A stretch of DNA of 16,461 nucleotides from UBA1568 sp964488025 (GTDB taxonomy: Bacteria > Patescibacteriota > Minisyncoccia > Moranbacterales > UBA1568). Under the pieces are notes generated by a model, which saw nothing but the letters and a program-made list of their open reading frames with translations, did not search any database and was not told the DNA's origin. Position numbers and translations under genes: made by a program. The stretch lies in NCBI GenBank assembly GCA_964488025.1, contig CAZATJ010000016.1:1-16461 (forward strand). Reading direction: 5' to 3'. The first letter of the stretch is position 1, and every line of letters begins with the position of its first letter. Positions 1 through 6,357 of the stretch are shown one piece after another.

Positions 1-461
1 AAAAAGCAGCCATGGAGAAGGCTGCTACGGAAAAAGAAGCCATGATGAAAAAAGAAGAAGCCACGAAGCAGTCTGATGCCATGATGGAGAAAAAAACGGA
101 AACAATGATGGCAAAGAGTTACGCCGTCACGATGAAGGAGCAGAACGGATCCAAACAGGTCGGAACTGCGACGATCGTTGATGTCGATGGGAAGGCTAAA
201 GTGACGGTCAAAATCGTTGCGGGAATGCAAGATGCCCCGCAACCAGCTCACATTCACGTCGGTGTTTGCCCGGCTCCGGGAGCGGTGGCGTATCCTCTGA
301 GTGCGGTCGTGAACGGAATGTCCGAAACGACGCTGGCGATTTCGACAACAGAGTTGCTGAGCAAATTGCCGCTCGCGATCAATGTCCACAAGTCCAAGGA
401 TGAAGCATCGGTTTACACTTCTTGTGGAGATATCGTAACGGACACAATGATGAAGAAATAG
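1..461 (+). CDS. Partial exported CHRD-like protein with Met/Lys-rich N-terminal region
   Basis: The frame is open to the left edge (Lys-Ala-Ala codons precede the first ATG at 12), so the gene probably starts outside the window and a signal peptide may be missing. The first 35 or so visible residues are rich in Lys, Glu, Ala and Met, with three Met-Met pairs (EAMM, DAMM, ETMM), like a charged coiled coil. The rest resembles a CHRD-type beta domain: AHIHVGVCPAPGAVAYPL, then NGMSETTL, and an NVHKSKDE segment near the end. CHRD domains are known from extracellular proteins; their chemistry is poorly defined. The His residues and two Cys residues (GVCP, TSCGD) could bind metal or form a disulfide, but this is inference. 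It sits immediately upstream of an extracytoplasmic thiol/methionine repair operon. Confidence 0.7.
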   Translation, partial: KAAMEKAATEKEAMMKKEEATKQSDAMMEKKTETMMAKSYAVTMKEQNGSKQVGTATIVDVDGKAKVTVKIVAGMQDAPQPAHIHVGVCPAPGAVAYPLSAVVNGMSETTLAISTTELLSKLPLAINVHKSKDEASVYTSCGDIVTDTMMKK

Positions 462-473
462 TATTTCTTGTTT

Positions 474-489
474 CACTTCGTACGAAGTG
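474..489. other. Perfect 16-bp palindrome downstream of CHRD-like gene
   Basis: CACTTCGTACGAAGTG reads the same on both strands. It lies 12 bases after the CHRD-like stop codon and before a GC-rich hairpin. It could be part of a compound terminator or a dimeric protein site; nothing in the sequence decides between them. Confidence 0.4.
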
Positions 490-499
490 CTGTGAAGTC

Positions 500-530
500 G
501 GGGCGGTTTCTGCAGAGCCGCCCCCCCTTG
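500..530 (+). terminator. GC-rich hairpin, possible terminator
   Basis: GGGGCGG (500-506) pairs with CCGCCCC (518-524) around an 11-nt loop. No real T-run follows, so intrinsic termination may be weak. Its position between the CHRD-like gene and the thioredoxin gene fits a transcription boundary. Confidence 0.45.
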
Positions 531-542
531 GCAGCATTTGAA

Positions 543-548
543 TATAAT
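543..548 (+). promoter_or_regulatory. Possible -10 element for the thioredoxin/DipZ/MsrAB operon
   Basis: A perfect TATAAT lies 22 bases before the thioredoxin ATG, which would give a leader of about 15 nt. No acceptable -35 exists at 16-18 nt upstream, where the DNA is the C-rich hairpin arm, so this is a weak call. Confidence 0.3.
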
Positions 549-570
549 TCTTTGAAGTACGCAAACACGT

Positions 571-1080
571 ATGAACAATAATATGCTGATAGGAATTGGA
601 GGAGTTCTTGTGGTGGTATTCGGTATCTGGTTTTTCACATCCCGGGACCAGAGGACGCCTGATACCAGTGTGATGCCGGTAAAAACAGAGAGCGTTGTGG
701 CGGAACAAAATGGCGCTTCCCGAGGGGAAGACAAGATGCTGCCCGCAGGAGAGAATGCCCCGATGGTCAAAGGCGGACAGTATGTCGTGTACGATGCGTC
801 GAAGCTCTCTTTTGCCAAAGATGGTAAGGTGGTGCTCTTTTTCCGCGCTTCGTGGTGTTCGGAATGTCGTGCCTTGGATGCTGACATCAAGAAGAACGCT
901 AATCAAATCCCTGCCGATGTGTTGATTCTCGATGTTAATTATGACCAGTATGGCGATCTGAAGAAAAAGTATGGCGTAATCTATCAGCACACGCTAGTGC
1001 AGGTAGATGAGAATGGTACGATGATTACCAAATGGTCCGGTAGCCCGGAACTTCGTGATCTTTTGAAAGAGGTGAAGTAA
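571..1080 (+). CDS. Membrane-anchored thioredoxin-like protein
   Basis: This 169-residue protein has an N-terminal membrane anchor (about residues 4-23), a linker to about residue 65, then a thioredoxin fold. The active site is WCSEC (Cys96, Cys99), following strand VVLFFRAS. After the DVNYDQYGDLKKKYGV segment the usual cis-proline is replaced by His140 (YQHT). The anchor puts the domain outside the membrane. Its stop is 17 bases before the DipZ-like start, and a methionine sulfoxide reductase fusion follows, so the likely role is carrying electrons from the CcdA-type domain to MsrAB, as known for the extracellular Etrx/CcdA/MsrAB system of streptococci. No clear Shine-Dalgarno precedes the ATG. 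Confidence 0.85.
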   Translation: MNNNMLIGIGGVLVVVFGIWFFTSRDQRTPDTSVMPVKTESVVAEQNGASRGEDKMLPAGENAPMVKGGQYVVYDASKLSFAKDGKVVLFFRASWCSECRALDADIKKNANQIPADVLILDVNYDQYGDLKKKYGVIYQHTLVQVDENGTMITKWSGSPELRDLLKEVK

Positions 1081-1097
1081 CTCATAAGAAAAACACT

Positions 1098-2855
1098 ATG
1101 GCATTGCTTTTAGTCTTTGCGTTTCTTGCCGGGTTAGTGACAATTTTTGTCCCATGTATCTGGCCGATACTGCCGATTGTCTTGTCAGCTGGCGCCTCGG
1201 GAGGCGAGAAGAAGCCGCTTGGTATTGTCACTGGCCTCTCCGTGAGCTTTATGATTATTACGCTTTTGCTTGCTTCCGTGGTAAAAGTGATTCCGTTCGA
1301 TCCGGACGTACTGCGTTTCTTTGCCGTAGGGATCATCGGTTTCTTGGGGTTGACGCTGATTGTGCCAGCGCTCGGTGCGCGTCTCGAGACTATGGTCAGC
1401 CGTCTAGGTGGTCTCGGTGGACGATTTACGAACAGGAGTGGGACGGGCTTCGGAAGTGGTTTCATTACCGGGTTTGCTTTGGGATTAGTGTGGTCGCCCT
1501 GTGCTGGACCGATACTCGCGACCATCGCGACGCTTGCTGCGACCCAGGCGGTGAGTTTTAATGTGGTATTGATAACGTTGGCATTCGTGGTTGGGGTGGC
1601 GTTGCCACTTTTTGTACTCGCTCTGCTGGGGCAGAAAGTACTGGCCAAGACGCGGTTTTTTTCTCAATACACCAAACGCATCCAGCAAGTATTTGGAGGA
1701 GTGATGATCCTGGCGGCCCTCGCTATCTATACGGGCTATGACCGGACGCTTCAGACCAAGATTCTGGACTCGTTTCCCAGTTATGGCAGCTTTCTGAACC
1801 AATTCGAGAAAAATGACGCGGTGAAGAAGAGGCTTGATGAACTCAAAAACACGAAGCAAGAAAGCGGATTTCTTGATAGGCAGTCTACGGTGCAGGCGAC
1901 GAAGAGTAATCTCTCGAATTATGGGCTGGCGCCGGAATTCACGGGCATCGCACGATGGCTGAATACTGATACGCCATTGACGCTGGAAAATTTGCGCGGC
2001 AAAGTGGTGCTGGTCGATTTCTGGACATACAGTTGTATCAATTGTATTCGGACACTACCGTATCTGGTGAATTGGCATGAAAAGTACAAAGATCAGGGAC
2101 TCGTAATTGTCGGGATGCATACGCCGGAATTCGAATTCGAGAAGAAAACATCCAATGTACTGGATGCGATGAAGCGCCATAAGATCAAGTATCCGGTGGC
2201 GCAGGACAATGACTATGCCACGTGGCAGGCTTATAACAACCGTTATTGGCCGGCACACTACCTTATCGACGCAGAGGGGAACATCCGACAGTACCATTTT
2301 GGCGAGGGTGCATACGCGGAAACGGAAATGGCCATACAGGAACTTTTGAAGGAAGCGGGTCAAAAAGTGACCGCCGGTATTTCCAATGTTGAAGCGGAAA
2401 AATTGGGCGGGCAGAAGACCCCGGAAACGTATTTGGGAAGTGATCGGATGGAGCGATTTGTGTCGCCGGAAAAAGTGACGGGGGAGGCACAAGTGTTTAC
2501 TACTCCGGAGAGCCTCAGAAAGCACGAGTTTGCTTATAGCGGAACTTGGACAGTAATGCCGGAGCGAGCGCTCGCATCAAAGGATGCTGCTCTGACGCTT
2601 CATTTCGAAGGGGAAAAAGTGTTTCTGGTGATGGCACCACCCGATTCTGGTCTCGCGGGAACCGTGAGAGTATTTTTGGATGGCAAGCCTGTTGAGAATG
2701 ATGCTTTCGGTAAGGATGTCGTAAACGGAACAGTCACCGTCGATGAGGATCGCCTGTATGAACTGCTTGATCTGAAGGGGCTGTCTGGTGAGCACACGCT
2801 CCGTTTGGAATTTGAAACACCAGGTATCGCGGCATACGCGTTCACTTTTTCCTGA
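1098..2855 (+). CDS. dipZ: DipZ-like protein: CcdA transmembrane domain + TlpA-type thioredoxin + C-terminal beta domain
   Basis: The 585-residue protein has three parts. Residues 1-220 form a CcdA/DsbD-type electron-transfer membrane domain with about six helices and the paired cysteines Cys20 (VPCIWP) and Cys135 (SPCAGP), which pass electrons across the membrane by thiol-disulfide exchange. Residues about 270-420 are a TlpA-like thioredoxin with WTYSCINC (Cys313, Cys316) and a normal cis-Pro region (YWPAHYLID). Residues about 430-585 are a beta-sandwich-like domain ending in AYAFTFS. This order matches mycobacterial DipZ. Cytoplasmic reductant would be delivered to the outer thioredoxin domain, the neighbouring anchored thioredoxin and MsrAB. 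It is the middle gene of the operon. Confidence 0.92.
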   Translation: MALLLVFAFLAGLVTIFVPCIWPILPIVLSAGASGGEKKPLGIVTGLSVSFMIITLLLASVVKVIPFDPDVLRFFAVGIIGFLGLTLIVPALGARLETMVSRLGGLGGRFTNRSGTGFGSGFITGFALGLVWSPCAGPILATIATLAATQAVSFNVVLITLAFVVGVALPLFVLALLGQKVLAKTRFFSQYTKRIQQVFGGVMILAALAIYTGYDRTLQTKILDSFPSYGSFLNQFEKNDAVKKRLDELKNTKQESGFLDRQSTVQATKSNLSNYGLAPEFTGIARWLNTDTPLTLENLRGKVVLVDFWTYSCINCIRTLPYLVNWHEKYKDQGLVIVGMHTPEFEFEKKTSNVLDAMKRHKIKYPVAQDNDYATWQAYNNRYWPAHYLIDAEGNIRQYHFGEGAYAETEMAIQELLKEAGQKVTAGISNVEAEKLGGQKTPETYLGSDRMERFVSPEKVTGEAQVFTTPESLRKHEFAYSGTWTVMPERALASKDAALTLHFEGEKVFLVMAPPDSGLAGTVRVFLDGKPVENDAFGKDVVNGTVTVDEDRLYELLDLKGLSGEHTLRLEFETPGIAAYAFTFS

Positions 2856-2883
2856 GAGACCTGTTTAATCGTAAAGAAAAAAT

Positions 2884-4098
2884 ATGAGAAGAGCGCACAG
2901 GATACTTTTTATAGTAGTGGGCATACTTATCGTTATTGCTGGTGCTTGGTATACGAATGGTACCAAGAGTCTGGGGAACGTAAAAATTCCGAGCATTCCC
3001 AAGCAAAGTTGTTTAGAGCATAATAAGGAAAAGCATATGAAAAAGACACAGGTGGAACTGGCGCAGTACAGCCGGGCGTACTTCGCTGGTGGGTGTTTCT
3101 GGTGTACGGAATCTGATCTTCAGAAAGCACCTGGAGTGGTAGAAGTCATTTCTGGCTATGCGGGGGGCAACATCGTCAATCCGACATATCGTGACGTTAC
3201 CAGCGAGAAAAGCGGACACCGGGAAGCCGTGGAGATTTACTATGATGGAAAGATTACGACTTATGAAAACCTCGTGCGTTATCATCTGATGCATATCGAT
3301 CCCACAGATGCCGGGGGACAGTTCTATGATCGCGGCGAAAGTTATCAAGCAGTAATATTTTATGGCACAGAGGAGGAACGAAGAGTGGCTGAAAAAGCCA
3401 TACAAGCACTGGACGATGCCAAAATTTTTGAAAAACCAGTGGCTGTCAGGGTCTTGCCATATAAGAATTTCTACACGGCGGAAGAGTACCATCAGAATTA
3501 TGCTGAAAACAGTACGGTCAAATATTGTGCCTATCGGGAGTCCAGTGGCCGGGATACATTTCTCCAGAAATATTTTGGCAATAAAAGTTGGGAAGAATTG
3601 GTCGAGAAAAAAGGTAGCATGCAAAGCAGCGCACCGGTCAATCTGGATTTTTCACACTATGTAAAACCGAGCGAGTCCGAGTTGAAAACACAACTGACGG
3701 ATATTCAATATGATGTCACTCAGAAAGAGGGTACGGAAAAACCGTTTGGCAATGCCTATAATGACAACCATGCGGCAGGTATTTATGTGGATATTGTTAG
3801 TGGCGAGCCTCTTTATTCGTCTTCGGATAAGTACGAGAGTGGTACTGGTTGGCCGAGCTTCGTGAAACCGATCGATAGTCGATATATTGTCGAGAAAGTC
3901 GACAATGGATTTTTTGGTAATCGTATCGAAATCCGGAGTAAATATGGGGACAATCATCTCGGGCATGTCTTTACTGATGGACCAGCAGAACGAGGGGGGA
4001 TGCGCTACTGTATGAATTCGGCTGCCCTGCGGTTTATCCCCAAGGAAGCAATGGAAAAAGAAGGGTATGGTATGTATTTAGAAAAAGTGCAGGAATAA
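2884..4098 (+). CDS. msrAB: Membrane-anchored MsrA-MsrB fusion, peptide methionine sulfoxide reductase
   Basis: The 404-residue protein reduces both epimers of protein methionine sulfoxide. Residues 1-22 form a signal anchor. MsrA follows, with the catalytic motif GGCFWC (Cys71) and GYAGG; the MsrB part (about 255-395) has ESGTGWPSF, HLGHVF and RYCMNSAALRF (catalytic Cys376). The structural zinc cysteines common in MsrB are missing: the first pair reads VDIVSGEPL and the second region reads YGDNHLGH, so this is the zinc-free type. The anchor implies work outside the membrane, powered by the upstream DipZ-like protein and thioredoxin. An internal ATG at 3037 with a better ribosome site could give a soluble form without the anchor. 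Confidence 0.95.
   Translation: MRRAHRILFIVVGILIVIAGAWYTNGTKSLGNVKIPSIPKQSCLEHNKEKHMKKTQVELAQYSRAYFAGGCFWCTESDLQKAPGVVEVISGYAGGNIVNPTYRDVTSEKSGHREAVEIYYDGKITTYENLVRYHLMHIDPTDAGGQFYDRGESYQAVIFYGTEEERRVAEKAIQALDDAKIFEKPVAVRVLPYKNFYTAEEYHQNYAENSTVKYCAYRESSGRDTFLQKYFGNKSWEELVEKKGSMQSSAPVNLDFSHYVKPSESELKTQLTDIQYDVTQKEGTEKPFGNAYNDNHAAGIYVDIVSGEPLYSSSDKYESGTGWPSFVKPIDSRYIVEKVDNGFFGNRIEIRSKYGDNHLGHVFTDGPAERGGMRYCMNSAALRFIPKEAMEKEGYGMYLEKVQE
3025..3039 (+). promoter_or_regulatory. Internal ribosome site and alternative ATG inside msrAB
   Basis: AAGGAA (3025-3030) lies 6 nt before an in-frame ATG (3037-3039, Met52). It is better than the A-rich stretch before the upstream ATG at 2884. Use of this start would remove the membrane anchor but keep both catalytic domains. 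Confidence 0.35.
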
Positions 4099-4162
4099 GG
4101 GCTTTAGAGTGGTGAACAAACGAAAGTGGGCTGCCTTATTTTTGACTCATTGGTGGCCCGGG

Positions 4163-4191
4163 GTGACTTTATTGGAAAAAACAGATATGCT
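4163..4191 (+). promoter_or_regulatory. Promoter candidate for the SWIB gene
   Basis: GTGACT, a 17-nt spacer and TATGCT. The predicted start of transcription near 4198 gives a leader of about 28 nt to the ATG at 4226. Confidence 0.45.
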
Positions 4192-4225
4192 AGAGGGGAA
4201 GACTTAATTATTAGGGTAAGATTGT

Positions 4226-4480
4226 ATGGCAACGACGAATGCTGCATTTATGAAGCCGATGACTATTAGCCCGGAGCTCGCCCTCGTGGTCGGTGCCGGA
4301 CCGATGCCACGGTCGGAAGTGGTCAAGGCATTGTGGGTGTATATCAAGAAGAATAATCTGCAGAACCCGGCCAACAAGCGCAACATCCTCGCGGATGAAA
4401 ACCTGAAGGCGGTTTTTGGCGGAAAGGCCGAAGTGACGATGTTCGAAATGACCAAGCTGGTATCGAAACACCTTTCCTAA
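4226..4480 (+). CDS. SWIB/MDM2-domain protein
   Basis: This 84-residue protein is essentially one SWIB domain: the region from MKPMTISPELALVVG through SEVVKALWVYIKKNNLQNP, then NILADENLKAVFG and FEMTKLVSKHL matches the family's helix pattern. SWIB domains occur in eukaryotic chromatin remodellers, in chlamydiae (also fused to topoisomerase I) and as small stand-alone proteins in various bacteria. Bacterial function is not well defined; a nucleoid or transcription role is an inference. It has its own promoter candidate and a good terminator, so it is probably a single-gene unit. A SET-domain gene follows. Confidence 0.92.
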   Translation: MATTNAAFMKPMTISPELALVVGAGPMPRSEVVKALWVYIKKNNLQNPANKRNILADENLKAVFGGKAEVTMFEMTKLVSKHLS

Positions 4481-4497
4481 TCAAAGGGAAGAATAAG

Positions 4498-4527
4498 AAA
4501 CAGCCCTGCCTTGGTGGGGCTGTTTTT
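4498..4527 (+). terminator. Rho-independent terminator of the SWIB gene
   Basis: CAGCCC (4501-4506) pairs with GGGCTG (4517-4522), loop of 10 nt, followed by TTTTT; flanking AAA/TTT extends the stem. Confidence 0.85.
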
Positions 4528-4562
4528 CTGTCCACCTTGTCTGGTAATGAATCTGTCTCATC

Positions 4563-4591
4563 TTGATTTTTCGCCGGATTCGTAGTAGAGT
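4563..4591 (+). promoter_or_regulatory. Promoter candidate for the SET-domain gene
   Basis: TTGATT, 17-nt spacer, TAGAGT. The predicted RNA would start near 4598, only about 5 nt before the leader hairpin. Confidence 0.5.
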
Positions 4592-4602
4592 AGGTCATCG
4601 GA

Positions 4603-4637
4603 GAAGAATCGTCCGGGTAAAAGACGATTCTTCTTTT
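4603..4637 (+). promoter_or_regulatory. 5' leader hairpin with U-run upstream of the SET gene
   Basis: GAAGAATCGTC (4603-4613) is perfectly complementary to GACGATTCTTC (4623-4633), loop of 9 nt, followed by TTTT. It looks like a terminator but lies between the promoter and the ATG at 4664, so it may attenuate transcription or protect the mRNA 5' end. The lysozyme-like gene at 15588 has a closely similar layout. Confidence 0.6.
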
Positions 4638-4663
4638 GTTTCAAAATTTCTTGTCGAATATCT

Positions 4664-5077
4664 ATGGCACAACAACTGGTAACCGAATCATCATACGTCA
4701 TCGTGAAGCGTGGCAGCGCCGGACTTGGACTTTTTGCACTCACTCCGATTAAAAAGGGGACGACCATCATCGAATATATCGGTGAACGCATCCCTACCTC
4801 TATCGGCGACGAACGCAACAACCGCTATATGTTCAACGTCAATACCAAATGGGATATCGACGGCAGTCCGCGTTACAATACCGCCCGCTACGCCAATCAC
4901 TCTTGCCGTCCCAATTGTGAGGCGCTCAATCGGCGCAGTCGAGTGTTCATCGTAGCCAAGAGAAATATCAAGGCTGGAGAGGAAATCACCTATCACTATG
5001 GTAAAGATCACTTCGAGGGCTTCATTAGGCAACTTGGCTGCCGTTGTATCAAGTGTCTTCCCCTGACAAGAGGATGA
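4664..5077 (+). CDS. SET-domain protein (putative lysine methyltransferase)
   Basis: The 137-residue protein is a compact SET domain that should transfer methyl groups from S-adenosylmethionine to protein lysine. Visible motifs in order: GLGLFA (residues 20-25), EYIGE (37-41), RYANHSCRPNCE (75-86), GEEITYHYG (105-113, with the Tyr expected in the active site), and a short post-SET cluster CRCIKC (Cys126, 128, 131) that could bind zinc with Cys81 or Cys85. No membrane segment or signal is visible, so it is probably cytoplasmic. Substrates are unknown; bacterial SET proteins are known in chlamydiae and Legionella and can modify host or own chromatin proteins. No Shine-Dalgarno precedes the ATG, and a hairpin leader lies upstream. 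Confidence 0.9.
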   Translation: MAQQLVTESSYVIVKRGSAGLGLFALTPIKKGTTIIEYIGERIPTSIGDERNNRYMFNVNTKWDIDGSPRYNTARYANHSCRPNCEALNRRSRVFIVAKRNIKAGEEITYHYGKDHFEGFIRQLGCRCIKCLPLTRG

Positions 5078-5106
5078 TTTTCCAGCATACAACATGATTC
5101 ATCATG

Positions 5107-5138
5107 CGCCTTTCGAATTTTCCGATGGGTGTTTTTTT
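5107..5138 (+). terminator. Weak terminator candidate after the SET gene
   Basis: A short stem (CGCC with GGTG, loop about 17 nt) is followed by seven T. The stem is poor; the position is right. A 14-nt imperfect palindrome CATGAT-TC-ATCATG lies just before it (5093-5106). Confidence 0.3.
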
Positions 5139-5207
5139 CATGCCGACAAGTGAAATGAATGGCTTTACCAAAGCATTTCTTAAACAGAGTTCATTATTTT
5201 GTGACCC

Positions 5208-5236
5208 TTGACAATCTGTTTATTTTATGCTACCAT
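5208..5236 (+). promoter_or_regulatory. Promoter of the glycosyltransferase/deacetylase-like pair
   Basis: TTGACA, 17-nt spacer and TACCAT, with TGC directly before the -10 (extended -10). Predicted start near 5243, leader about 17 nt. Confidence 0.65.
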
Positions 5237-5259
5237 TCTCAGTTAAATGAAAGAGATTT

Positions 5260-6357
5260 ATGAACGAAACCATGGTGCGAAAAATCACCCTCTCTCGGCC
5301 AAAAAATGCTCTTATAAAGCCATCTTCCCAAGATGGTCGCTTGACGGTGTCTATCCTCATCCCTTGTCATAATGAAGAGAAAATGATTGCCCAGACACTT
5401 GAGGCATGTTTTCGTCAGGTGAGGCCGGCCGATGAGATTATTGTCATCAACGACGGCAGTACCGATGGCACGGCCGATATTTTGCGGTCGTTCGCCGATC
5501 GCATAAAGATTGTTACGGTTATGCCAAAAACGGGCAACAAAAGTCGTGCTCAAGAAATTGGGCTGCAATTCGTGGAAGGGGACGTTTTTATCGCCCTTGA
5601 TGGCGATACGCTTCTGCATCCATCATTTGTTGATCGAGTGGCAAAATATTTCCGAGATGAAAAAGCGATAGCCTTTGCCGGTTCTATTGAAAGCTTGAAG
5701 TACAATTGGATTACGGCTTGTCGGGCGATGGATTATTTTCTTGGTCAGACTCTTTACAAAAGGGCGCAGTCGGATCTGGGATTCATCTTCGTTATCCCGG
5801 GGTGTGCCGGAGCGTTTCGGACGGCTGTTTTCAAAAAACTCATCCGGTTCGAGCATGACACCTTGACTGAGGATCTTGATTTCACCTACAAGTTCCATGG
5901 GGCTGGTATTCCGATATATTTCGATGCTCAGGCGATCGTTTATACCCAGGACCCTCCTACCCTCGGTTCCTATACCAATCAGATGCGCCGTTGGTATGCT
6001 GGCGGATGGCAGAATTTTTTGAAGCATTTTTCCATTATCGAGAATCCGAAAGCGGCGCTCATCCTTTCTTTCATGTATATCGAGGGACTTTTTTCGGCTA
6101 CAACCCTGTTTCTCCTACCATTTCTGAGTCTGATTACCTTTGTCTACACCCTGTGTGTCTTCGTAATATTTTCCGTGACTCTCGGCATGATTACCGCCAT
6201 CAGCTTGAAAAGAAGCGATGTCTTGTTCTCCTCATTTCTCTATCCCATATTTACCATTATCAATGCCTGGATATTTTTGGAGCAGTTTTTTCTAGAAGTG
6301 ATTTTACGAAAGAAAGAGCTGATCTGGTTTCATCCGGAAAGGACTCCCATCATATGA
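5260..6357 (+). CDS. Family-2 membrane glycosyltransferase (processive type)
   Basis: The 365-residue protein carries GT2 (GT-A fold) motifs: VSILIPCHNEE, NDGSTDG (64-70), the metal-binding DGD (114-116), the ED base motif (TEDLDF, about 203-208) and QMRRW (241-245), the QxxRW signature of processive synthases such as PgaC, cellulose and hyaluronan synthases. About three to four membrane segments follow after residue 265; there is no N-terminal membrane helix. It probably polymerises a surface polysaccharide from a nucleotide sugar at the membrane; the sugar cannot be read from the sequence. Its stop overlaps the ATG of a deacetylase-like gene, a pairing like PgaC with PgaB. Confidence 0.9.
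   Translation: MNETMVRKITLSRPKNALIKPSSQDGRLTVSILIPCHNEEKMIAQTLEACFRQVRPADEIIVINDGSTDGTADILRSFADRIKIVTVMPKTGNKSRAQEIGLQFVEGDVFIALDGDTLLHPSFVDRVAKYFRDEKAIAFAGSIESLKYNWITACRAMDYFLGQTLYKRAQSDLGFIFVIPGCAGAFRTAVFKKLIRFEHDTLTEDLDFTYKFHGAGIPIYFDAQAIVYTQDPPTLGSYTNQMRRWYAGGWQNFLKHFSIIENPKAALILSFMYIEGLFSATTLFLLPFLSLITFVYTLCVFVIFSVTLGMITAISLKRSDVLFSSFLYPIFTIINAWIFLEQFFLEVILRKKELIWFHPERTPII

Noticed and set aside
1082..1648. Minus-strand open frame opposite the DipZ-like gene
   Set aside because: Antisense shadow of the CcdA domain; no promoter, ribosome site or recognisable domain.
5991..6353. Upstream extension of the deacetylase-like frame
   Set aside because: It lies wholly inside the glycosyltransferase gene in another frame; the ATGA overlap start at 6354 fits an operon.
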